11,835 nucleotides of DNA from Methanobacterium sp. (GTDB lineage Archaea > Methanobacteriota > Methanobacteria > Methanobacteriales > Methanobacteriaceae): assembly GCA_003151535.1 (NCBI GenBank), contig PLXT01000024.1:1-11835 (forward strand), given 5' to 3'. Positions 1 through 6,750 of the stretch are shown piece by piece; positions within the stretch are counted from its first letter, which is position 1, and the number at the start of each line of letters is the position of its first letter. Position numbers and translations under genes: made by a program. The notes under the pieces are model-generated. The model saw only the letters and a program-made list of their open reading frames with translations, was not told the origin of the DNA and made no database searches.

Positions 1-113
1 TTATTAATTAATTTGGAAACAAGTTTCTATAAGTAGAAAAATTCAATAATTTCTATTAATATAATAAAAATTTTCAAATTTTCCAAAAAAGTTGATTAAT
101 TTATAAGATATGA
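1..113. other. Non-coding stretch downstream of the large fibre gene
   Basis: This very AT-rich segment follows the stop of the 923-aa fibre gene. It contains AT-only inverted repeats (for example around 66-85 and 34-57 on the plus strand) but no GC-rich stem followed by a T-run. I cannot identify a terminator or promoter. The next gene presumably lies beyond the left edge. Confidence 0.4.
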
Positions 114-2885
114 TTAATAAATAGCACAGGCTACAATTTCTACAAAAGCGGTCCAATCTACAGTTGCTGCAGAACTTCCATTTACATTTACTTTTATAAG
201 AGAATCTGTGGTTCCACTTACTACAGTACATGCCCAGGTAATTCCATCTACTCCACCTTTTACTGCTTTATCTTCAGTATTAGAAACAAATAAGGCAGTG
301 GTTGCATTTGCCATAACTACTCCTGATTCTATGAATATTGCATAATCTGAATTATTATTCTTTTTTCCCACTGCTTTAACAGTATAAAAATAATTTGCAA
401 GATTTGCAGGTATCTTAATTCTATTATCTGCACCAGGAGGATTTCCATCAGTTGTCAATTCAGTAGATGAATTATTTGTAGTAATTCTTGTTAATATGTA
501 ACGAGATACTTGAGAACCTCCAATTATCGATCCACCCCCACCATCAAATAAATTTCCTATGCTTTGAGCAACTTCACCTTCAGATTCCACTATTCCATCT
601 CTTCCTAAAATTACACTATATTGACCATCCGCTGTATTATTATATCCACCTAAAGTGGCACCAAAAGCTGCAGTTACTCTATTGCGAACCCCACCTGCAG
701 AAATTCCTTGATTTTCAGTTACTTCATTATCACTACCAAAAGCATACGAATTAACACCACTAACACTGTTATATTCTCCCAAAGCAGTAGCACCTTCTCC
801 TGAAACTACATTTGATTTACCTATTGCAGAAGCGCTATTACCACTTACATTATTACCTAATCCTACACTTAAACTACCATTTATTGTAGCATCACTATCT
901 ACTAATAATTTTGCTACTTGCCAATGACCAGTATCAACTTTAAGTTTAACCTGTTTAAAATTGCCCACATCATTATCAGTTGTAGCAAACAATAAATCTC
1001 CTGAATTCCAACTTCCAGTAACTGCTGGACCAGTACCACCAGGAGCAGATTCTCTTTCAAGATAACCTATTTCACCACCATCAAATTTTTCAAATTGAAT
1101 ACCTTGAAATCCTTCATTTGAAGTAGAATCTTGAAGAATAATTTGGGGATTATTTTTTAAAATCCTAACAGAACCAGTTATACTATTGCTACTTAAATCT
1201 TCTCCTCTTTTATCAAAACCCTCATTCAATCTTAAAGCATCTGTTGGATCTTTTGCTGCTGAAGCAATTTTAATTCTTCCATCTCTTGTAAAAATAAAAC
1301 TATTGCCCTGAATTCCTTCACCATCTAATAAAGTAAGATATGCATCTCCTTCAACCAAACCACTTGGATGATCTTCACCCCCCGTACCCCCTGGCCTAAA
1401 TCTTTTAAATTCTGCTACTACTACATTGGTATTAGGAGAAAATCTTCTCCATTCAATACCAGCAGTTTCATCACTTGTAATACCATTGGTACCTTCTCCT
1501 AATATAACAGTTGCATTGTTTCTTATGATTTGAAGGTTACCAGTCATGTAATTATTACCATGACTGTTATTAGGTTCCACACCAACTGTTCTTAAATATG
1601 TTGAATAATCACCTTCTGAAGTAATTTGTTCATTTAACTTTAATATGCTACCATCTGCAAATATTAATTTTCTAGTAGCTTCATCACCATTGAAATAGTG
1701 CCAACATATTGGAAATCTTTTTAAATCAGAAGTAGGATCAGTACCAAAATTAAAATTATTAAGATATGAAGCAATTGTATAAGGAGGATCCGTTATAGTA
1801 CCTGTAGTACCACCCCCACTTACTGGATTATCTCCACCCTGACCAACTCCTATACCACCACCCCCACCACTTGTTCCCTGATCTATTAATATATTTGAAT
1901 CACTAAGATTTAAATATAATACATTATTTTCAGGAATTGCAATAGATAAATTATTAAATACCAAATTTACAACCTGGGGGGGTTGAAGATTTGGAAATAA
2001 TCTAATTTTAGGGAAAGCATTTGCACCAAATATTAAACCATAACCACCACTTATTGGTCCAAAAGTAATATCCCTTAAAACAGCAAGTTGATAATTTATC
2101 CTACTAAATAATCTTATAAAATCTTTATTATTTACAGCACCGCTTTGTTGATAATATTGATGTCCCCATTGAGGAAGATCAAATACTTCATATTGATTCT
2201 GCATGAAGAAATTGCCCTTCATTATTGCACCAGTAACTTCAACAAAGGGTATTTCACCCACTCTTAATATCATCCTCTTACCAATATCTTCAGAGGTATC
2301 AAAAGTAATGGGACCTATTCCTGTTAATTTTCCCAATACAACAACATCTCTATCAGAAGTTATTGCATTAGAATTTGGATCAAAAATAGGGTTAACTAAA
2401 AATTCAATTATGCTATTTCCACTTAATATATCAAGACGGGTGGGAAATTGGATTCCTGTTTCAGGATGATGTCTATTTGCATAATTTTGAACATATTTTC
2501 TCAAAATTAAATATACACCACCGCTAGTAATTGTAGCAGGATCTACATATCCAGTAACTGCTGTTATATCTGTAATTGAAGATGCAGTTAATTCAGATAT
2601 TATTGCACCATTATTAGTTATACCAGAACCAGGTGAAATAGAAAATTGATTACCCGCAATTGGGGTAGGAAATAAAGTAGTATTAATAGTTGTCTTTTTA
2701 GCAATTATACCAGGACATTTAACTATTGCTAAGGTTCTTACTACATCTTCTAATTCCCTATATAATTCAGATTGATCATAATCCTCATTATAGGAATCTA
2801 CCCCAGCAGGATATTTTACTTTTTTACTTTGATCTGGTGAACTTGGAAATGGATATTGACCAGTTATAGGATTAGGGGTACTCAA
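114..2885 (-). CDS. Large tail fibre protein with YadA-head-like repeats
   Basis: A 923-residue virion protein, probably a trimeric tail fibre used for host attachment. Residues 1-335 look like a baseplate-anchoring part; the opening resembles other phage fibre N-termini. A glycine-rich linker with five consecutive Gly follows at about 337-362. Two related modules lie at about 446-543 and 568-660 (MTGNLQIIRNNATVIL versus ITGSVRILKNNPQIIL). Residues 671-765 carry degenerate repeats of the SGNSASAIG / SGEGATALG type, like the left-handed beta-roll of YadA/Hia adhesin heads. The C-terminal domain (about 793-923) ends in a pattern common at phage structural protein C-termini (W..FV near the end). 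I see no S74-type self-cleaving chaperone. The start must be TTG at 2885: the frame closes five codons upstream, and the first internal ATG is about 200 codons in. It is last in the visible operon. The fibre role is well supported; the receptor is unknown. Confidence 0.85.
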   Translation of the reverse strand: MSTPNPITGQYPFPSSPDQSKKVKYPAGVDSYNEDYDQSELYRELEDVVRTLAIVKCPGIIAKKTTINTTLFPTPIAGNQFSISPGSGITNNGAIISELTASSITDITAVTGYVDPATITSGGVYLILRKYVQNYANRHHPETGIQFPTRLDILSGNSIIEFLVNPIFDPNSNAITSDRDVVVLGKLTGIGPITFDTSEDIGKRMILRVGEIPFVEVTGAIMKGNFFMQNQYEVFDLPQWGHQYYQQSGAVNNKDFIRLFSRINYQLAVLRDITFGPISGGYGLIFGANAFPKIRLFPNLQPPQVVNLVFNNLSIAIPENNVLYLNLSDSNILIDQGTSGGGGGIGVGQGGDNPVSGGGTTGTITDPPYTIASYLNNFNFGTDPTSDLKRFPICWHYFNGDEATRKLIFADGSILKLNEQITSEGDYSTYLRTVGVEPNNSHGNNYMTGNLQIIRNNATVILGEGTNGITSDETAGIEWRRFSPNTNVVVAEFKRFRPGGTGGEDHPSGLVEGDAYLTLLDGEGIQGNSFIFTRDGRIKIASAAKDPTDALRLNEGFDKRGEDLSSNSITGSVRILKNNPQIILQDSTSNEGFQGIQFEKFDGGEIGYLERESAPGGTGPAVTGSWNSGDLLFATTDNDVGNFKQVKLKVDTGHWQVAKLLVDSDATINGSLSVGLGNNVSGNSASAIGKSNVVSGEGATALGEYNSVSGVNSYAFGSDNEVTENQGISAGGVRNRVTAAFGATLGGYNNTADGQYSVILGRDGIVESEGEVAQSIGNLFDGGGGSIIGGSQVSRYILTRITTNNSSTELTTDGNPPGADNRIKIPANLANYFYTVKAVGKKNNNSDYAIFIESGVVMANATTALFVSNTEDKAVKGGVDGITWACTVVSGTTDSLIKVNVNGSSAATVDWTAFVEIVACAIY
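591..875 (-). repeat. YadA/Hep_Hag-like short repeats within the fibre gene
   Basis: Residues about 671-765 of the 923-aa fibre consist of degenerate repeats of roughly 14 residues built on S/A-x-A-x-G and N-x-V-S-G patterns (VGLGNNVSG, SAIGKSNVVSG, TALGEYNSVSG, YAFGSDNEV, ATLGGYNNTADG). This spacing is typical of the trimeric beta-roll in bacterial YadA-family adhesin heads and of some phage fibres. The repeats are clear in protein but not exact in DNA, so they are old rather than freshly duplicated. Confidence 0.8.
906..1550 (-). repeat. Two diverged copies of a fibre module
   Basis: Residues about 446-543 and 568-660 of the fibre share a layout: an MTGNLQI / ITGSVRI opening, NNATVIL / NNPQIIL, GIEWRRF / GIQFEKF, an acidic-basic strand (EFKRF / YLERE), a GGTG turn, then a GDAYLTLLD / GDLLFATTD strand followed by a strand ending IKIA or WQVA. 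This indicates an internal duplication of a shaft domain of about 100 residues, separated by an ALRLNEGF linker. It was read by eye and not aligned computationally. Confidence 0.55.
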
Positions 2886-2937
2886 GAGTTTTAATTTTTA
2901 CTGTTAAGGGTTAGTTTCTTTTTATTCTATAATAATT

Positions 2938-3273
2938 TCAATAAGATACAACTGAATTAATGCTTTGTATTCTATTTGCTATAATTGGACCAAATGATAT
3001 AGTAGAATTTGTAAAACTAAATTTAGCTCCTTGTAAAATATCATATTCTATTCCCCCACCCAAAGTGCAAGAAAATTGAGTAGTAACTAATGAATCATTA
3101 TCATTTAAATAACAAACTGATACATTTAAATGGGGGGTTGAAGTTGAAGTTGAATTTACTCTATTAATAGAGTTTTCTTTTAAATTGATTATACCATTAT
3201 CACCACAACCAAAAATAAAAAGTGAAATAAAAAGTGAAACCAAAAATATAACTAAAAATAATAAATTTTTCAT
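2938..3273 (-). CDS. Predicted small lipoprotein, unknown function
   Basis: A 111-residue protein with a charged start (MKNLL), a hydrophobic segment to about residue 22, and a lipobox-like IFGC with the candidate lipidated cysteine at Cys23, followed by GDNG. Phenylalanine before the glycine is unusual for a lipobox, so lipidation is likely but not certain. The rest is Ser/Thr/Asn-rich (STSTST at 41-46) with two further cysteines (Cys54, Cys69), suggesting a small beta-rich exported domain. It lies 70 bp after the signal-peptide fibre-like gene and 52 bp before the large fibre gene, the two widest gaps between genes here. It starts at ATG after an A-rich leader with no SD. It could be a superinfection-exclusion lipoprotein, an outer-membrane spanin-like protein or a virion accessory; nothing in the sequence decides. 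It lacks the proline-rich character of many Rz1-type spanins. Confidence 0.6.
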   Translation of the reverse strand: MKNLLFLVIFLVSLFISLFIFGCGDNGIINLKENSINRVNSTSTSTPHLNVSVCYLNDNDSLVTTQFSCTLGGGIEYDILQGAKFSFTNSTISFGPIIANRIQSINSVVSY

Positions 3274-3310
3274 TTTAATTTTCTTTAATTATTAAATATT
3301 TTTCATTTAT

Positions 3311-3339
3311 AATATAATAAAAAAATTTTTAAAATCCAA
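3311..3339 (-). promoter_or_regulatory. Possible sigma70-like promoter before the lipoprotein gene
   Basis: On the minus strand, TTGGAT (3339-3334) and TATATT (3316-3311) are separated by exactly 17 bases, resembling -35 and -10 boxes. They lie about 40 bp upstream of the lipoprotein ATG, in the longest gap between genes. In DNA this AT-rich such matches arise easily by chance, and a Bacteroidota host would use a different consensus (TAnnTTTG), which I do not find here. Confidence 0.2.
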
Positions 3340-3343
3340 ATGC

Positions 3344-4303
3344 TTAATTAAGTATGGTTACTGCTATATGAAAATCTGCAGAATAGCCTCCTGACGAACT
3401 AGTGATACATGTAAGAACACAACTTCCATTGTTTCTAGTGCTAACTCTTACAGTTATATTTTCTCCTACTACAGGGGTAATACCATCCATTACTGTACAT
3501 TGGATGATACTATTAGTTTTACAATAACTATCAGTTAAAGTTAAAACCAAATTATTAGATTTACTAAAAGTAGAATAAGTTGTAACCAATATATCAACAT
3601 TTTGTGTATTAGAAGTACCCGAACCAGTATTTCCTAAAGCACAATTCATTGTAACAGGACCATTATTTAAAAATAGGGTATCTTTAATGTGAATACCACC
3701 ATATACATTTAAAAAATTGTTTCCAGCATTTAAAACACTATCATTTATTTGTAAAGAAGCAGTCGTTAAATCCATCAAATCATTACCACTTTGTAACCAA
3801 TGGAATCCATTGGGACTTGGTACAGAAAAATTTAAGCCACTATTAAGACCCGAGGGTATATCTTGTATACTTCCCCCTGTACTTCTCCATCTAAGTTTAA
3901 CCCCTGAACCTTCAAGTATAAAAGCATAATTAGCAGATATACTATCTGAAATAGGATTCCCATTTTTAGATTTTATTTGAGCTCCCCCTACATCTATACT
4001 ATCAAAAATACCTAAAGAAATAGTTCCAGTAGTTACAACACTATCATTAGAACCTATTATAAGACCATTTCCAGCATTAAATCTAATTCCTAAATTTGGA
4101 TTATAGCTTAAACCCTTTCCCACTACAGAAGGATCTATATCTTTAATGTTAATCCAAGAATTGGTATTTACTTTAAACCCATTTGGAGCTGTGATCACAA
4201 GATAACCAGAACTATCCTTAAGTTGGACTTTTCCTATATAAGTTTGAGAATAAATTTGTGGTACTAAAAATAATAAAAACGCTAAAATTAAAAATTTTTT
4301 CAT
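3344..4303 (-). CDS. Fibre-like protein with N-terminal signal peptide
   Basis: A 319-residue protein starting MKKFLILAFLLFLV, with a hydrophobic core and probable cleavage around YSQ-T at residues 18-21, a standard Sec signal peptide typical of Bacteroidota exported proteins. The mature part is rich in G/S/N and alternating strands, with repeating phrases such as GKGLSYNPN, GNGLIIGSNDSV and GGIHIKDTLFLNNG, as in beta-structured phage fibre or appendage proteins. The last 85 residues (from NTQNVDILVT) resemble compact C-terminal domains on phage structural proteins and contain four cysteines (260, 269, 295, 299). It starts 8 bp after the 287-aa fibre gene, with an A-rich leader and no SD. A cleavable signal on a would-be virion protein is odd, because tails assemble in the cytoplasm. 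It may be a fibre that acquired a leader, or an exported protein that modifies the host surface. Confidence 0.6.
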   Translation of the reverse strand: MKKFLILAFLLFLVPQIYSQTYIGKVQLKDSSGYLVITAPNGFKVNTNSWINIKDIDPSVVGKGLSYNPNLGIRFNAGNGLIIGSNDSVVTTGTISLGIFDSIDVGGAQIKSKNGNPISDSISANYAFILEGSGVKLRWRSTGGSIQDIPSGLNSGLNFSVPSPNGFHWLQSGNDLMDLTTASLQINDSVLNAGNNFLNVYGGIHIKDTLFLNNGPVTMNCALGNTGSGTSNTQNVDILVTTYSTFSKSNNLVLTLTDSYCKTNSIIQCTVMDGITPVVGENITVRVSTRNNGSCVLTCITSSSGGYSADFHIAVTILN

Positions 4304-4311
4304 GTTTTGTT

Positions 4312-5175
4312 TTAATAGTTTATGTAATTTCTTAAATTTGCAATGGTTTGATTATTTGTATTTACCTCATTATTACCAGGATTTGTAAGATCTACTGAAA
4401 AACGGCAGTGGTTGATGTAATTATTAGTAGTACCATCAAGTGTAATTGTTCCCGAAGGGGTTGGAACAAGATCACAGTTAGTAATTTTTACTCCCCTACA
4501 TAAAAGATCTGGGTTTGGGTATGCATTGGTAAAGAAAAACGTGCAATTCTTAAACTCACCAGTTGTATTTTCACAATCTAAAATTACTTGAACAAGTCCA
4601 TCAAATTTAAATCTAATATTTTCTATTATGCTGTTAGTAGTAATCTTTGCTTTCTTAGTTCCCACATTTATATCTTGAGGAACATTTAAAATAGGATTAC
4701 CATCACCTTCTAAATGTATAAAATTTATAAAATTTTGGAAATCTGCACTATATTCTGTAGTTTGACCATAAATTTTAACATACCAATTATTACCATTAGT
4801 AGAATCAGCAGATGCATAACTTATTGCTTGGCTAAAACTATTTGCTTTACCCCCTACCCCTGCTCTTGAATTACCAGGTCCAGAACCTTCAGGTGGTGTA
4901 TTAACATAACCCGGACTTACAAATACCCAATTTTTAGGAGCAAATTTATTTACCTCATCATCTAATTGACCCTTATTTATAGCATCATCGGGATTAACTC
5001 CAGCACCCAAATTTACTATCCTATAGGATCCCATATTGACTGTGGAATCCATAGAAACAGAGCCATCTATCTTAATACAAGTGGCAAACTCATCATCATT
5101 TGCTTGAAAATTAGTATTTATTTTTAAGCGTCCTGTATTAGGATTATCATCTATAACTATTGGTGAATAAAACAT
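4312..5175 (-). CDS. Short tail fibre / adaptor with beta-helix region
   Basis: A 287-residue protein. Residues 42-72 hold a motif very common at the head of phage tail-fibre and collar-adaptor proteins: MDSTVNMGSYRIVNLG, then NPDDAINKGQLD. From about residue 83 (WVFVSPGYV through SFSQAISYA) the pattern resembles the first turns of a right-handed pectate-lyase-type beta-helix. The following strands rich in N, I and F with short turns (IIENIRFKF, TGEFKNCTFFF, GVKITNCDL) fit stacked helix rungs. I see no obvious catalytic residues, so a recognition or scaffold role is likelier than depolymerase activity. The gene starts 6 bp after the 521-aa gene with an A-rich leader. Its place right after the wedge genes suggests it is the first fibre element attached to the baseplate. 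Confidence 0.72.
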   Translation of the reverse strand: MFYSPIVIDDNPNTGRLKINTNFQANDDEFATCIKIDGSVSMDSTVNMGSYRIVNLGAGVNPDDAINKGQLDDEVNKFAPKNWVFVSPGYVNTPPEGSGPGNSRAGVGGKANSFSQAISYASADSTNGNNWYVKIYGQTTEYSADFQNFINFIHLEGDGNPILNVPQDINVGTKKAKITTNSIIENIRFKFDGLVQVILDCENTTGEFKNCTFFFTNAYPNPDLLCRGVKITNCDLVPTPSGTITLDGTTNNYINHCRFSVDLTNPGNNEVNTNNQTIANLRNYINY

Positions 5176-5181
5176 TATTTT

Positions 5182-6747
5182 CTATTTTAAATCTGCAAAA
5201 GTTACATTAAAAAATTGGCCTGTGGAGTCAAAATCCCTAAAAGTAATTTGGGTATCACCCCAATAATTCCATATATTAGGAACAACTAATGAAAAATGTA
5301 AATAATATCCTATGTGTAGTGGAAGCAGGTCTCTAATTAAATTATTTATAATTTCTTTCAATTCATTATCTATTTTCTGAATTGCTCTAATAATGATAAC
5401 AACATATCCATAATTATTTTGTTTATAACTTAAATATTTTTCATCACCCACACCTAAATTATTATCAACTGGATGTCCTGACATGGATATATTTTGTATT
5501 TCTCCTGTTGTTGAATCTTTTGTTATTTTAGCCAACAAAACAGGAACAGTATAAGTTTTATATTGAATATCTACTGATGTAATTTCATTTTGATATTTAG
5601 AACCCAAATCAACAATATTATAATCAGGATCAGTGATTAGTCTAGTTGAAAGATCTACTTTAACTTCACCACTTGTAGTTGTATTTAATATATCTCCTAT
5701 TATAGGTTTTCTTAATGCTACATATTTACTATTTTCAAAACCTGTAATACTTCCATCACTATCGTTATATATATCCACTGATAAAAATATATCATCGTAA
5801 ACATATTCACTTTTATAAAATTCTGCATCATTAGAATACTTAATCTTTAATGCACCCCAATTTGTAGTATCAGAATAAACATCCCCATCTACATAAACAA
5901 AACTAACAAAACTAGCAGTTGAATCTGGAGATTGATTGTAATATGGCAATACACCACTGGTATCATTACCTGTTGATACAAAATTAGGGTATATTTTTAG
6001 CTTTGTATTATCATCAGGATCTCTAAATACTTTCTTATTAAGTGACTTTCTTTGAACTAAATAATCTTCAACTGGTATTGCATCTACTCTTGAAATATAA
6101 GTTGGAAGAGCATTTTGAATGTCATAAAAACTTCTTAAAGTACCCGCATTTTTATTTATATCAAATACACTATGAAGAAAAGTATAATATTGAGAATTTG
6201 TTAATTTTGAATATCTTTTAGTATTTAATAATGTTGCAACTGCTCTTGTATATTGATATTCAGGAGTTATAAAATTACCATCTAAATCCTTAATCTTATC
6301 ATCTGCATAATAAGTATCTGCTTGAGCTTGATATAACTTATTCCATATTTGTTTAAATTTAAATGCTATAAAAGCAAGAAACAAATGAATATTATAAGTA
6401 TTAAAATTAAAGCTCGTATAAAGAGTTTTATAAGTCTTAATCCCATTTTTTATTTCAAAGTTATTTGGATCTACAACTTTTATTTCATTTGGACCTAATT
6501 GTGGAGCAATATAAAATTCATAATCACTACCCCCACCAAAATTTATATAGTCTTGATCATTAAATAATATTTTAACAGCAACACTGCAACCAGTTAATTT
6601 TAATTTATACTTTTTGCTTTTATTAGAAAATGGGTATGCAATCTTTGATGTATCATAAATATTGCTGTCTACTAAACTTTTCTTGATAAAATCGTAAAGT
6701 ATGTTGTCATGGCTACTAAATGGTGTTTGAGTTAATTTTAATTCCAT
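5182..6747 (-). CDS. Putative baseplate wedge / tail protein I-like component
   Basis: A 521-residue protein not recognised from overall sequence. Position is the main clue: it follows the gp6/J-like gene by three bases, where P2-type phages carry tail protein I and T4-type phages carry other wedge proteins. Residues about 165-217 (RAVATLLNTKRYSKLTN, then NAGTLRSFYDIQNALP) resemble the R-rich helix and GT-LR stretch of tail protein I-like baseplate proteins, which recruit fibres. It is much longer than P2 gpI, with an N-terminal beta-rich part (about 45-110) and a long strand-rich C-terminal half containing many D/N/S/Y residues. There is no signal peptide or membrane segment. The start is ATG with no SD. 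A structural role is quite safe; the exact wedge equivalent is uncertain. Confidence 0.5.
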   Translation of the reverse strand: MELKLTQTPFSSHDNILYDFIKKSLVDSNIYDTSKIAYPFSNKSKKYKLKLTGCSVAVKILFNDQDYINFGGGSDYEFYIAPQLGPNEIKVVDPNNFEIKNGIKTYKTLYTSFNFNTYNIHLFLAFIAFKFKQIWNKLYQAQADTYYADDKIKDLDGNFITPEYQYTRAVATLLNTKRYSKLTNSQYYTFLHSVFDINKNAGTLRSFYDIQNALPTYISRVDAIPVEDYLVQRKSLNKKVFRDPDDNTKLKIYPNFVSTGNDTSGVLPYYNQSPDSTASFVSFVYVDGDVYSDTTNWGALKIKYSNDAEFYKSEYVYDDIFLSVDIYNDSDGSITGFENSKYVALRKPIIGDILNTTTSGEVKVDLSTRLITDPDYNIVDLGSKYQNEITSVDIQYKTYTVPVLLAKITKDSTTGEIQNISMSGHPVDNNLGVGDEKYLSYKQNNYGYVVIIIRAIQKIDNELKEIINNLIRDLLPLHIGYYLHFSLVVPNIWNYWGDTQITFRDFDSTGQFFNVTFADLK

Positions 6748-6750
6748 TAA

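Noticed and set aside
66..85. AT-only inverted repeat as a terminator after the fibre gene
   Set aside because: The stem has no GC pairs and such palindromes are expected in this composition, so it is not a supportable intrinsic terminator.
43..231. Short open frame on the minus strand at the left edge
   Set aside because: It overlaps the fibre's end in another frame, is biased toward Cys, Ser, Asn and Lys from AT-rich DNA, and has no ribosome site or recognisable motif.
488..754. Plus-strand open frame antisense to the fibre
   Set aside because: The His/Leu/Gln-rich composition is an antisense shadow of the YadA-like repeats and C-terminal domain; there is no motif.
114..875. Diversity-generating retroelement target in the fibre C-terminus
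   Set aside because: No template repeat, reverse transcriptase or C-type-lectin-like variable region is visible in the window.
2203..2469. Plus-strand open frame inside the fibre gene
   Set aside because: Antisense shadow of an intact, convincing coding sequence; no family signature.
3717..3929. Plus-strand open frame inside the 319-aa gene
   Set aside because: Short antisense shadow with no leader or motif.
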